Assembly: GCA_900471515.1 (NCBI GenBank)
Contig: UCFC01000028.1
Coordinates: 68,441 to 101,558 of the forward strand
Length of the DNA: 33,118 bases
Reading direction: 5' to 3'
Origin: Hyphomicrobiales bacterium
Lineage (GTDB): Bacteria; Pseudomonadota; Alphaproteobacteria; Rhizobiales; Rhizobiaceae
Shown here: one piece after another, positions 1 to 8,889 of the stretch
How the letters are laid out: the number at the start of each line of letters is the position of its first letter
Position numbering within the stretch: position 1 is the first letter of the stretch
The notes under the pieces: model-generated
What the model saw: only the letters and a program-made list of their open reading frames with translations
The model's database searches: none
What the model was told of the DNA's origin: nothing
Made by a program: the position numbers and the translations under genes

Positions 1-31
1 TCGTCAGTCGTAAAATATCAGGCCTGAAACC

Positions 32-640
32 ATGAACGACATCGCGGAAAACACGCTGGACGTCACGCGGCAGGACAATATCACCCGCATCCTCGATGCG
101 GCCGAGCGGCTGTTTCGCCACTACGGCTATTCCAAGACGACGGTGGCCGACGTTGCGCGCGAGCTCGGCATGTCGCCTGCCAATATCTACCGCTTCTTCG
201 CCTCCAAGGTGGAAATTCACCAGGCGATCTGCGGCCGCATGCTGGCGACCAGCTACCAGCTGGCCTCCAATATCTGCCATCAGAAGATCAGCGCTTCGGA
301 CCGGCTGCGCCAGTTCGTGCGCAGCCAGTACCAGCTGACGCTCGACACCATGCTCGACCAGCAGAAGGTGCATGAAATGGTGATCGTCGCGATCGAGCGC
401 GACTGGCACGTTATCGAAAAACACATCGACGACATCCACGCGTTGCTTGCCGATGTCATCCGCGAAGGCATCGCCGCCGGTGAATTCGCCGAACAGGATG
501 CCGATGTCGCCTCCCGCTGCTTTGGGGCGGCGACCATCAATCTCTGCCATCCGCAGATGGTGGCCCAATGTCTTGCCAAGACAAACCGGGCGACCGTCGA
601 AGAGCTGATCGAATTTGCGATCAGGGCACTGAAAAAATAA
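32..640 (+). CDS. TetR/AcrR family transcriptional regulator of the adjacent RND efflux genes
   Basis: This 202-residue protein has a TetR-type N-terminal helix-turn-helix at about residues 16-62. The conserved core is visible: an ILDAAERLFRHYGY helix, then TTVADVARELGMSPANIYRFF and the K-E segment that closes the domain. The C-terminal two thirds are helical and would form the ligand-binding, dimerising domain. It lies 50 bp upstream of a membrane-fusion protein and an RND pump on the same strand, the usual position of a local repressor of such a pump. No strong Shine-Dalgarno precedes the ATG, and only 31 bases of upstream sequence are in the window, so the promoter and operator cannot be judged. 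Family assignment is secure. The inducing ligand is unknown. Confidence 0.9.
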   Translation: MNDIAENTLDVTRQDNITRILDAAERLFRHYGYSKTTVADVARELGMSPANIYRFFASKVEIHQAICGRMLATSYQLASNICHQKISASDRLRQFVRSQYQLTLDTMLDQQKVHEMVIVAIERDWHVIEKHIDDIHALLADVIREGIAAGEFAEQDADVASRCFGAATINLCHPQMVAQCLAKTNRATVEELIEFAIRALKK

Positions 641-690
641 GCGCGGCACACACCGCCCGAGAAAACCCGAAACAATCAGGAGTGCGAAAG

Positions 691-1830
691 ATGTTTTCGC
701 TCAAGGCCTTCAGCAACCGCATGCCGTCCGTCGTGAGCCTCGCGCTCCTCAGCGCGGTGGGGCTCGGCGTCGCCGGCTGCACGGAAGAAAAGGCGGAGGT
801 CAAGCCAGTCATCCGTCCGGTCAAGGTGGTCGAGGTCGCCAAGGCCGGCGATACCCGCACGCTCGACTATTCCGGCTCGGTGCGCGCGCGAACGGAAATG
901 AATCTCGGTTTTCGCGTCAACGGCAAGATCACCGAGCGTCTCGTCGATATCGGCGAGCGGGTGAAGCCGGGCGATGTTCTCGCCCGGATGGACTCGACTG
1001 ACTACGAACTCGCCGTGAAGACCGCCGAAGCCAATCTTGCTTCCGCCGAAAAGGCCGTTGAAACAGCCGATATCGCCAACCGCCGCGCCGAACAGCTCTT
1101 CGACAAGAATGTCGCGCCGAAGTCGCAGGTCGAGCAGGCGTCTCTCAGCCACGATCAGGCGATCTCGGCCCGCGATGCCGCAGTCTCCGCGCTCGATCAG
1201 GCCAGGAACCAGGTCAGCTATACCGAACTGAAGGCCGACCAGAACGGGATCGTCACCACCATCAATGCCGATGTCGGACAGGTCGTGGGATCCGGCACAC
1301 CCGTCGTCACCGTCGCTGTCGATGGCGAAAAGGAAGTGCAGATCGCCGTGCCGGAAAACGATATCGCCCAGTTCAAGCCGGGCAAGACCGTCAAGGCGAG
1401 CTTCTGGGCCGACGACCAGCTGGTGCTCGACGGCACGGTTCGCGAGGTTTCCGGCAGCGCCGACCAGCAGTCCCGCACCTTTGCGGTGCGCGTCAGCCTG
1501 CCGAACGATCCGCGCGTGCTGCTCGGCATGACGGCAACGATCGAAGCCGCTGTCAGCAACAGCGATACCTATGTCTCCATTCCGCTGAGCGCGCTGGCGC
1601 AGAAGGACGGCAAGCAGGTCGTCTGGACCGTCGATCGCGACACCGAGACGGTTCATTCCAAAGGCATCGAGGTCGCCGATTTCACGGGCGACGGCGTTCG
1701 TGTCGCCAAGGGTCTCGACAGCGGCGATCTCGTCGTGGCCGCCGGCACGCAATTCATGAGCGAAAACCTGAAGGTCAAGCTTCCCGACCAGCAATCGGCC
1801 TCGGCCGAAACGGACGCGGCCGTCCGCTGA
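691..1830 (+). CDS. RND efflux periplasmic adaptor (membrane fusion protein), lipoprotein
   Basis: This 379-residue HlyD/AcrA-type adaptor would bridge an inner-membrane RND pump to an outer-membrane channel. The start at 691 is preceded by AGGAG and gives a lipoprotein signal peptide: basic start, hydrophobic run at about residues 12-28 and lipobox VAGC with Cys30. The open frame extends upstream to 568, but that would overlap the TetR gene and bury the signal peptide. A lipoyl-like half-motif (RVNGKITERLVDIGERVKPGDVL), an alpha-helical hairpin at about residues 105-180, and the second lipoyl half (DQNGIVTTINADVGQVV) are visible. The gene ends 25 bp before the pump gene, so the two are almost certainly co-transcribed. 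No outer-membrane factor is encoded in the window. Confidence 0.93.
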   Translation: MFSLKAFSNRMPSVVSLALLSAVGLGVAGCTEEKAEVKPVIRPVKVVEVAKAGDTRTLDYSGSVRARTEMNLGFRVNGKITERLVDIGERVKPGDVLARMDSTDYELAVKTAEANLASAEKAVETADIANRRAEQLFDKNVAPKSQVEQASLSHDQAISARDAAVSALDQARNQVSYTELKADQNGIVTTINADVGQVVGSGTPVVTVAVDGEKEVQIAVPENDIAQFKPGKTVKASFWADDQLVLDGTVREVSGSADQQSRTFAVRVSLPNDPRVLLGMTATIEAAVSNSDTYVSIPLSALAQKDGKQVVWTVDRDTETVHSKGIEVADFTGDGVRVAKGLDSGDLVVAAGTQFMSENLKVKLPDQQSASAETDAAVR

Positions 1831-1855
1831 AGGATCAGGAAGAGGGAACAGGACC

Positions 1856-4800
1856 ATGGATACGACCACAACTGAAAAGCGCCCCTTCAACCTGTCGCGC
1901 TGGGCGATCGGCCATCCGAGCATCGCGCGCTTCCTTTTCGGGCTGATCCTCATCACGGGCGTGCTCGGCCTGACCCGCATGGGCCAGAAGGAAGACCCGG
2001 ATTTCACCTTCCGCGTCATGGTGGTTCAGGCGCTCTGGCCTGGGGCATCGCTTCAGGACATGGAAGACCAGGTCACCAACAAGATCGAGCGCAAGCTGCA
2101 GGAAACCCCGCATCTCGACTGGGTGAAGTCCTATACGCGCGCCGGCAGCACGATCATCACCGTGCAGGTGAAGGGCGATACGGATTCGGCCGAAGTGGCC
2201 GACGCCTTCTACCAGGTGCGCAAGAAGGTCGGCGATATCAGCAGCGACCTGCCGCAGGGCCTGCTCGGCCCCTATTTCAACGACGAATTCGGCGACACGT
2301 TCATCACGCTGCATTCGATCAGCGGCGACGGCTATTCCTATCCGGAACTGAAGAAATTCGCGATCCAGGCGCGTGACATGCTGCTGACGACGCCGGGCGT
2401 CGAAAAGGCCGTCATCATCGGCGACCAGCCGGAAAAGATCTATATCGACGTCTCCTCCAAGGCGCTTGCCGAACGCGGGTTGACGATCCTCGACCTGCAG
2501 AACGCCATCAAGGGCCAGAATGCCGTCGATCCGGCCGGCAATGTCGATACCGGCCTGCGCTCGGTGCGCATCTCGGTCGAGGGCAACGTGCACAAGGTCG
2601 AGGATATCAGGGAATTGCGCCTGCGCTCCGGCAACCAGGTGACGCGCCTCGGCGATGTCGCCACCGTCACCTCCGGCCTCGAAGACCCCTATCAGCGCAA
2701 GTACCGCTACAACGGCCATGAAAGCGTGCAGGTCGGCGTCGTCATGGCCAAGGGCTTCAAGGTCACCGATGTGGGCAAGGACGTGGACGCGACCTACAAG
2801 CGCTTCGAGGATTCGCTGCCCTACGGCGTCTCCGTCGACCAGATCTCCAACCAGCCCGATGTCGTGACCGATGCGGTCAGCGAGTTCATGCATGCGCTCG
2901 GCGAAGCCCTTGCCATCGTGCTCGTCGTCTCCTTCCTGTCGATCGGCTGGCGTTCGGGCCTCGTCATCGCCATTGCCATTCCGCTGGTGCTGGCTGCGAC
3001 CTTCGCCATCATGTACGAGCTCGGCATCGACCTGCAGCGCATTTCGCTCGGCGCGCTCATCATCGCGCTCGGCCTGCTCGTCGACGATGCGATGATCGTC
3101 GTGGAAATGATGGAGCGAAAACTCGAGGAAGGCCTCGTCAAGATCGAGGCGGCGAGCTTTGCCTATTCCTCGACCGCCTTCCCGATGCTGACGGGCACGC
3201 TGATCACCACGGCCGGTTTCATTCCCGTCGGTTTTGCGGAATCGACCGCCGGCGAATATGTGCGCTCGCTCTTCTATGTCGTCGGTATCGCGCTGGTCAC
3301 GTCATGGTTCGTGGCGGTCTATTTCACGCCCTGGCTCGGCCACATGATCCTCAAGCAGCGCCACCATGCGGGCGAACATCATGACGTGTTCGACACGCGC
3401 TTCTATCGCGGTCTGCGCCGTACGGTCGGCTGGGCGGTGCGTCATCGCGTCATCGTGCTGGCGCTGACGCTCGGCACTTTCGCCGCCAGCCTCTGGAGCT
3501 TCCAGTTCATTCCGCAGAACTTCTTCCCGCAGTCCTCGCGTCCGGAAATCCTCGTCGATCTCTGGCTGCCGGAGGGGACCAGCATCAAGGAAGTGGAAGT
3601 CCAGGCGAAGGCTCTGGAAGCCAAGATGATGGACGACAAGGACAAGAAGTTCATCGCCACCTATATCGGCGAGGGCGCGCCGCGCTTCTTCCTGCCGCTC
3701 GACCAGCAGCTGCGCAACCCGAACTATGCACAGCTCCTCATCATGGCAAACGACGAGCCGGCGCGCGAACGTCTCATTGCCAAGCTCAGGACGATCCTGG
3801 CGGAAGACTTCCCGTCCATCCGCGGCAAGGTCGACCGTCTCTTCCTCGGCCCGCCGACCGGCTGGCCGGTGCAGATGCGCGTGATGGGGCCGGACCGTGC
3901 GGAAGTGCGCAGGATTGCCGATCAGGTGAAGGAACGCTTCACGAAGGATCCGATGCTCGGCGCCATTCATGACGACTGGCTGGAGCCGGTGCCGGCCATG
4001 AAGCTGGTCATCGACCAGGATCGTGCCCGCGCGCTCGGCGTCACCTCGCAGCGCGTCCGCCAGATGCTGCAGACCGCCGTGTCCGGTGCGCCGCTCGACG
4101 ACTTCCGCGACGGCGAGGAGACGGTCTCGATCGTCGCCCGCGAACCGGACGCCAACCGCTCGCTGCTCTCGGCCGTCAACTCGGTCTACGTGCCGACGGA
4201 TTTCGGCGGCTTCGTGCCGGTCTCGCAGATTGCCAAGGTCGTGCCGGTCATGGAGCAGGGCGTCGAATGGCGGCGCGACCGCCTGCCGACGATCTCGGTC
4301 AGGGCAACGCTGCCTGACGGCGTCCAGTCGAACGACGTCGTAACCAAGCTCTACAACGACATGAAGGACCTGCGCGACAGCCTGCCGGCCGGCTACAACA
4401 TCGAGATCCAGGGCGGCGCCGAGGATTCGACCGAAAGCCAGGCCTCGATCGCGGCCAAGGCGCCGATCATGCTCGTTGTCATCATGGTCCTGCTGATGGC
4501 GCAGCTGCAGCATTTCGGCAAGGCGATGCTGGTCTTCGCCACCGGCCCGCTCGGCATCATCGGTGCTGCCTCGGCGCTTTTGATCAGCGGAGCCCCGTTC
4601 GGCTTCGTGGCGATCCTCGGCGTCATCGCGCTGCTCGGCATCATCATCCGCAACTCGATCATCCTCGTCGACCAGATCGACCAGGATATCAAGGCGGGCA
4701 TGCACCGGCAGGAGGCGATCGTGGGTGCGGCCGTGCGCCGCTTCCGGCCGATCATGCTGACGGCGCTGACGGCCGTGCTGGCGCTGATCCCGATCTCGCG

Positions 4801-5002
4801 CGGCGTCTTCTGGGGTCCGCTCGCCTACGCCATGATGGGCGGCATCCTGGTCGCTACGGTGCTGACCATCCTCGTCCTGCCGGCCGGTTATGCCCTGTTC
4901 TTTGGCCGTGAGCCGAAGTCCAAGGGCGCGGAACATGCCAATGCCAACCAGGAAGAGGCGGATGGCGATCTCCATCATCCGCCGGCATTGGCAGCCGAAT
5001 GA
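1856..5002 (+). CDS. RND family multidrug efflux pump, inner-membrane permease
   Basis: This 1048-residue protein has the length and repeat layout of HAE1/AcrB-type proton-driven exporters: TM1 at about residues 20-40, a large periplasmic loop, a block of membrane helices, a second periplasmic loop and a final membrane block. The TM4 proton-relay pair is visible as LGLLVDDAMIVVE, with Asp410 and Asp411 matching the Asp407/Asp408 pair of E. coli AcrB. The second-half signature ILGVIALLGIIIRNSIILVDQI is also present. The sequence is closer to the cation/multidrug pumps often paired with a lipoprotein adaptor and a TetR repressor than to AcrB itself. Substrates cannot be read from the sequence. 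A strong terminator follows the stop codon. Confidence 0.95.
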   Translation: MDTTTTEKRPFNLSRWAIGHPSIARFLFGLILITGVLGLTRMGQKEDPDFTFRVMVVQALWPGASLQDMEDQVTNKIERKLQETPHLDWVKSYTRAGSTIITVQVKGDTDSAEVADAFYQVRKKVGDISSDLPQGLLGPYFNDEFGDTFITLHSISGDGYSYPELKKFAIQARDMLLTTPGVEKAVIIGDQPEKIYIDVSSKALAERGLTILDLQNAIKGQNAVDPAGNVDTGLRSVRISVEGNVHKVEDIRELRLRSGNQVTRLGDVATVTSGLEDPYQRKYRYNGHESVQVGVVMAKGFKVTDVGKDVDATYKRFEDSLPYGVSVDQISNQPDVVTDAVSEFMHALGEALAIVLVVSFLSIGWRSGLVIAIAIPLVLAATFAIMYELGIDLQRISLGALIIALGLLVDDAMIVVEMMERKLEEGLVKIEAASFAYSSTAFPMLTGTLITTAGFIPVGFAESTAGEYVRSLFYVVGIALVTSWFVAVYFTPWLGHMILKQRHHAGEHHDVFDTRFYRGLRRTVGWAVRHRVIVLALTLGTFAASLWSFQFIPQNFFPQSSRPEILVDLWLPEGTSIKEVEVQAKALEAKMMDDKDKKFIATYIGEGAPRFFLPLDQQLRNPNYAQLLIMANDEPARERLIAKLRTILAEDFPSIRGKVDRLFLGPPTGWPVQMRVMGPDRAEVRRIADQVKERFTKDPMLGAIHDDWLEPVPAMKLVIDQDRARALGVTSQRVRQMLQTAVSGAPLDDFRDGEETVSIVAREPDANRSLLSAVNSVYVPTDFGGFVPVSQIAKVVPVMEQGVEWRRDRLPTISVRATLPDGVQSNDVVTKLYNDMKDLRDSLPAGYNIEIQGGAEDSTESQASIAAKAPIMLVVIMVLLMAQLQHFGKAMLVFATGPLGIIGAASALLISGAPFGFVAILGVIALLGIIIRNSIILVDQIDQDIKAGMHRQEAIVGAAVRRFRPIMLTALTAVLALIPISRGVFWGPLAYAMMGGILVATVLTILVLPAGYALFFGREPKSKGAEHANANQEEADGDLHHPPALAAE

Positions 5003-5007
5003 GAAAC

Positions 5008-5037
5008 GGGGCGCGGCCGAGGCCGCGCCCTTTCTTT
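5008..5037 (+). terminator. Rho-independent terminator of the RND efflux operon
   Basis: A perfect 10-bp stem, GGGCGCGGCC (5008-5017) and GGCCGCGCCC (5020-5029), is closed by a very tight GA loop and followed by TTTCTTTT. It begins 5 bp after the pump stop codon. Confidence 0.9.
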
Positions 5038-5067
5038 TCAGTCCGTGATCTCGGCAGACAGGTAGCG

Positions 5068-5096
5068 CTGACCGGGAGTAAAGTCCGCCCTATATG
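5068..5096 (+). promoter_or_regulatory. Candidate sigma-70 promoter for the hexosaminidase gene
   Basis: CTGACC (5068-5073) and TATATG (5091-5096) are separated by 17 bp, each matching 4 of 6 consensus bases. Transcription would start near 5103, just ahead of the ATG at 5112. This argues against the upstream in-frame ATG at 5094, which would lie inside the -10 element. Inferred from sequence only. Confidence 0.4.
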
Positions 5097-5111
5097 CGTC
5101 GAGGGGAGGAC

Positions 5112-7031
5112 ATGACTGTGGCCGATTACCATCTGGAAGCGAGCTGGCGCCCGGTCGAGGGAAGTTTCGGGCGCTTCAGCTTCGCCCTCTTCAATCTTTC
5201 CGCCAAACCGCTCTCCGGCTTTACGCTTGCCTATACGTCTCTCACCCGCGTGGCGGACGAGCATGTGGCGGAAGGGGCCGTGCTCAAGCGGCGCGTTGCG
5301 AATTTTCACGAATATTCTCCGCCCGAAGGGCTCGTCGTCAAACCGGGCGGCAGCTGGCGGTTTACCGTGGAGGGGCTGACGCATGGTCCGAAGCATGTCA
5401 CGGCCGGCATCAAGTCCGCCTATCTCACGCTCGCAGACGGCCGGCATGTGCCCGTCGGCTTCAGCGATCTGATGCTTGACGGGGCGCAGCGCCGCGAACC
5501 GCCGGAACTGCTGCCGAAGGGCGAGGTGAGCGAGCCGTTTTCGCTGCTGCCCTGGCCGTTGCACCTGTCGTTGCGGCCGGGCGACGTGCCGCCCGTCGCC
5601 CTTTATCCGGCAGCGGGCTCGAGCGCCAAGAATATCAGGGCGGTGGCGAAAGTGCTCGCACTCTACCAGCGGCTCTTTCCGGCCGACAACGCGCCCTTCG
5701 CCCTGCAGCCGGTCGAGGGAGGCAGGCAGATCCGCTTCAAGGGGGAATCCTCGATCATGGAGGCCGCCTACGAGCTGCGTTTTACGGCGCAGGAGATCAT
5801 TCTCGGCACCGACGATGCCGCCGGCCTGCTTTACGGCCTGATCAGTCTCGCACAGATGCTGCATGGCGCGCGCCACGATCCGGAAACCTTCCAGTTTCCC
5901 GTCTTCGGCACCATCGCCGATCAGCCGCGCTACCAATGGCGCGGCTGTCATCTCGACGTCAGCCGGCAGTTCTATCCGGTTGCAGATGTCAAACGGCTGA
6001 TCGATATCCTTGCCTGGAACAAGCTCAATATTTTCCACTGGCACCTGACCGACGACGAGGCCTGGCGGCTGGAGATCAAGGCCTATCCCGAGCTGACAGA
6101 GATCGGCGCGAAGCGCGGACCTGACGAAGTGCTGTTGCCGCAGCTCGGCGACGGCGCGGAGCCCCGTTCAGGATTTTACAGCCAGGACGATGTCCGCGAG
6201 ATCGTTTCCCATGCGGGCGTGCTGCGTGTCGAAGTCGTGCCGGAGATCGATATACCGGGCCACAGCACCGCAGCCCTTCTCTCCCTGCCGCGGCTCGTCG
6301 ACGAACAGGAGGCGCCGGACGGCTATCGCTCCGTGCAGGGCTATGCCAACAATGCGCTCAACCCGGCGGTCGAATTCACCTACGAATTCCTCGGCAAGGT
6401 GTTCGACGAAATGCTCCGGCTCTTTCCGTCCGACTATGTTCATATCGGCGGGGATGAGGTGCCGCATGGCTCCTGGCTTGCCTCGCCGCTCTGCAAAGCG
6501 CTGATGGAGCGCGAAAAACTCGCCGGCACGGCCGAGCTGCAATCCTATTTTCTCCGGCGGATCAAGGCGATGCTGACCGAGCGCGGCAAGAAACTTGTCG
6601 GCTGGAACGAGGTCGCGCACGGTGGGGGTGTCGATCGCGACGGCACGCTGCTGATGGCCTGGGAGAGGCCGGAGATCGGCACTGAGCTTGCGGCCGACGG
6701 CTATGATATCGTCATGACGCCGGGGCAGGCCTATTATCTCGACATGGCCCAGGCCGAGGGCTGGGCAGAGCCGGGCGCCAGCTGGGCCGGGTTTACGCCG
6801 CCCGAAAAGACCTATGCCTATGAGGCCGAAGGCGACCTGCCGGAGGAGCTGCGGGAGCGGATGCGCGGAATCCAGGCCTGCATCTGGGGCGAAAACTTCG
6901 TCTCGCGGGCCTATTTCAACCGGCTGGTCTTCCCCAGGTTGCCCGCGGTCGCGGAAGCGGCCTGGACACCTTTGTCGAGGAAGGACTGGCTGCGATTTGC
7001 CGCGATCGTGCGGATGTGGCCGATGCTTTAA
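5112..7031 (+). CDS. Beta-N-acetylhexosaminidase, glycoside hydrolase family 20
   Basis: This 639-residue enzyme should remove terminal beta-linked GlcNAc or GalNAc from chitooligosaccharides or glycoconjugates. An N-terminal beta-rich region (about residues 5-130) resembles the carbohydrate-binding domain of some GH20 enzymes. It is followed by a GH20b-like alpha/beta domain and the catalytic TIM barrel, which starts at YQWRGCHLDVSRQFYP. The GH20 hallmarks FHWHLTDDEAWRLEI and HIGGDEVP are clear. Asp448 and Glu449 are the expected pair for substrate-assisted catalysis. No signal peptide is visible, so it probably acts in the cytoplasm on imported oligosaccharides. The start at 5112 has a GAGGGGAGGA Shine-Dalgarno region, and 5094 is the rejected alternative. 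The gene ends 9 bp from the convergent ROK kinase gene, which fits GlcNAc use. Confidence 0.93.
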   Translation: MTVADYHLEASWRPVEGSFGRFSFALFNLSAKPLSGFTLAYTSLTRVADEHVAEGAVLKRRVANFHEYSPPEGLVVKPGGSWRFTVEGLTHGPKHVTAGIKSAYLTLADGRHVPVGFSDLMLDGAQRREPPELLPKGEVSEPFSLLPWPLHLSLRPGDVPPVALYPAAGSSAKNIRAVAKVLALYQRLFPADNAPFALQPVEGGRQIRFKGESSIMEAAYELRFTAQEIILGTDDAAGLLYGLISLAQMLHGARHDPETFQFPVFGTIADQPRYQWRGCHLDVSRQFYPVADVKRLIDILAWNKLNIFHWHLTDDEAWRLEIKAYPELTEIGAKRGPDEVLLPQLGDGAEPRSGFYSQDDVREIVSHAGVLRVEVVPEIDIPGHSTAALLSLPRLVDEQEAPDGYRSVQGYANNALNPAVEFTYEFLGKVFDEMLRLFPSDYVHIGGDEVPHGSWLASPLCKALMEREKLAGTAELQSYFLRRIKAMLTERGKKLVGWNEVAHGGGVDRDGTLLMAWERPEIGTELAADGYDIVMTPGQAYYLDMAQAEGWAEPGASWAGFTPPEKTYAYEAEGDLPEELRERMRGIQACIWGENFVSRAYFNRLVFPRLPAVAEAAWTPLSRKDWLRFAAIVRMWPML

Positions 7032-7040
7032 GCACCCGGC

Positions 7041-7952
7041 TCACGCAGCCTCGGCCTTCAGGCCCAGAAGCGCGGCGCCGATCAGGCCCGGCTCGATGCG
7101 GCATTCGCTGCGCACGACCAGGGGACGGTCGAATTTCCGCAGGATGCGGGCGCGCACTGCCTGATCGAGTTCGGCCAGAAGCGGTTCCACATTCGAGAGG
7201 CCGCCGCCGACCGGCACGATGGTCGCGCCGGTGACGTTGATGGCGAGGGCGAGAGGCGAGGCGACGAGATCGACATAGACGTCGATGGTGCGGGTGGCCT
7301 TTTCCTCGCCGCGCTGCCAGTCCGCGATGATCTCCTCGCTGGAGAAGTCGAGATCGTGCAGCGTCTTGTGCAGGCGTTCCAGGCCGCGGGCGCCGCCGAC
7401 GGTATCGACGCAGCCCTTCTGGCCGCAGCCGCAGGCATAGGCGGGGATGGCGACCGGCGGCGTGCCGGCCTGCGACGCGATGATCGGGCCGTGGCCCCAT
7501 TCGCCGGCAAAGCCGCCCGAAGCATTGACAAGGCGACCGTCCGAGACGACGCCGCCGCCGACGCCGGTGCCGAGAATGGCGCCGAAGACGATGCGATGGC
7601 CGCGGCCGGCACCGAGTTCGGCTTCCGCCATGGCGAAACAGTCGGCATCGTTGGCAATCAGCACGGGCAGGCCGAGTTCGGCCTCCAGGTCGGCGGCGAG
7701 ATTGCGGTCGTGGATGCAGGGGATATTGGCGACGATGAGGCGCTGCGTGTCCGGATCGACGACGCCGGCAATCGACAGGGCGATGCGCGAGGGCCGTTCG
7801 CCGGTTTCGGCAACGAAGCTCTTCAGCGTTTCGACGAAGGCCGGAAAATCGTCCTTCGGGGTCGGGCGACGGCCGAGCGGAGCGATGTTGGTCTCCGAAC
7901 GTGCAATTCCGCCCTTGATGGCGGAGCCTCCGATATCGAACGAAATAATCAT
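7041..7952 (-). CDS. ROK family sugar kinase, probably N-acetylglucosamine kinase
   Basis: This 303-residue ROK kinase has the N-terminal ATP phosphate loop FDIGGSAIKGG, the catalytic Asp102 in IANDADCFA, the EWGHGP motif at the start of the zinc site, and the zinc-binding run CGCGQKGC. The usual Glu two residues after the last Cys (GCxE) is Asp here (GCVDT), a conservative change. Close relatives phosphorylate GlcNAc, glucose or related hexoses. The convergent GH20 hexosaminidase next door favours GlcNAc, but substrate choice is inference. The stop codons of the two genes are about 10 bp apart with no terminator between them. No convincing Shine-Dalgarno was seen before the ATG. Confidence 0.85.
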   Translation of the reverse strand: MIISFDIGGSAIKGGIARSETNIAPLGRRPTPKDDFPAFVETLKSFVAETGERPSRIALSIAGVVDPDTQRLIVANIPCIHDRNLAADLEAELGLPVLIANDADCFAMAEAELGAGRGHRIVFGAILGTGVGGGVVSDGRLVNASGGFAGEWGHGPIIASQAGTPPVAIPAYACGCGQKGCVDTVGGARGLERLHKTLHDLDFSSEEIIADWQRGEEKATRTIDVYVDLVASPLALAINVTGATIVPVGGGLSNVEPLLAELDQAVRARILRKFDRPLVVRSECRIEPGLIGAALLGLKAEAA

Positions 7953-8134
7953 CTGATGTCTGCCAATTGTCTGTGTCTGGCGTCTGCTCGCACTCTTGGC
8001 GAGGAATTACAAGGATTATTCGATAAATGAACTAAGCCTGCACTTTATGAGGTGATAATTTCATCCGCCAAGGTCATGCTATTGGCATATTGCATGGGCA
8101 AGCTCTTCGACATCCACCTTCCGACGCCGGATTC

Positions 8135-8791
8135 ATGACAATCGAAAATACCGAGACTCGCAGAACCACCGCTCGCAGGCCGCGCCCGAAGGGCCGGCGC
8201 CTGTCCTCCATTCTGCGGCAGATGGCGGCGGACCGAAGCCGCGAACGCGTGTCGATCGGCGACCTGTTCCAGACCATGGGCGACCGGGCGATCGGCGCGC
8301 TGATGCTGATCTTCGCGCTGCCGAACGCTTTTCCGACACCGCCCGGCACGTCCTCGCTGCTTGGCGCGCCGCTGATCTTCCTCGCCGCGCAGCTGACCTT
8401 CGGCCTGAAGCCGTGGCTGCCGAAGGCGATCGCGGCGCGCTCCATGCGGCGGGAGGATTTCGAGACGATCGTCGGGCGCATCCATCCCTGGCTCGCCTGG
8501 GCAGAGCGCATGCTGCAGCCGCGACTGGGCATTTTCGTCGAGCCGCCGGCGGAATACCTGGCGGGTTTGTGCTGTCTGGTGCTGGCGGTCGTTCTCGTGC
8601 TGCCGGTGCCGCTCGGCAATATCCTGCCGGCGATTGCGATTTCGCTCTTTGCCTTCGCGATCCTCGGACGGGACGGGCTGTTTTCGCTTCTCGGTTTCGC
8701 CATGACCGCCGTCTCGCTCACGGTGGCGGCCGGGGTGATTTACGGTCTCGTCAAGGCGGGCATTTACATCGTCATGCAGTGGTTTGGATAG
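8135..8791 (+). CDS. exoD: ExoD family exopolysaccharide-synthesis-related membrane protein
   Basis: This 218-residue protein matches the ExoD family, first linked to exopolysaccharide synthesis and alkali tolerance in Sinorhizobium meliloti; its molecular activity is not established. A basic N-terminal tail (about residues 5-30) leads into the family core SIGDLFQTMGDRAIGALMLI and PNAFPTPPGTSSLLGAPLIF. At least three hydrophobic membrane segments occupy the second half, around residues 143-165, 166-185 and 190-212. The ATG at 8135 is chosen because the longer reading starts with TTG at 8090 and adds residues unlike the family. Neither start has a good Shine-Dalgarno. It stands alone between the divergent ROK kinase and the polyol regulator. 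Confidence 0.85.
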   Translation: MTIENTETRRTTARRPRPKGRRLSSILRQMAADRSRERVSIGDLFQTMGDRAIGALMLIFALPNAFPTPPGTSSLLGAPLIFLAAQLTFGLKPWLPKAIAARSMRREDFETIVGRIHPWLAWAERMLQPRLGIFVEPPAEYLAGLCCLVLAVVLVLPVPLGNILPAIAISLFAFAILGRDGLFSLLGFAMTAVSLTVAAGVIYGLVKAGIYIVMQWFG

Positions 8792-8792
8792 G

Positions 8793-8808
8793 AAAGCGAC
8801 TGCTCACT
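8793..8808 (+). promoter_or_regulatory. Candidate operator element upstream of the SorC-family regulator
   Basis: The 16-mer AAAGCGACTGCTCACT is identical at 15 of 16 positions to 9952-9967 in the smoE promoter and contains the TGCTCA half-site. It lies 81 bp upstream of the regulator gene, which suggests autoregulation by the same protein that controls the polyol operon. Confidence 0.5.
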
Positions 8809-8889
8809 TTTTCAACGCCCTCGACATTTGCCCGATTTTTGTTTTGATCTGGCGCCAGATGGACTCAAGAAATCAAGCGGCGGCGATAG

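Noticed and set aside
676..4978. Long minus-strand open frames opposite the efflux genes (for example 676-2019 and 3302-4978)
   Set aside because: They mirror the codon bias of the high-GC plus-strand genes, are rich in Arg/Asp/His, match no family and have no ribosome sites.
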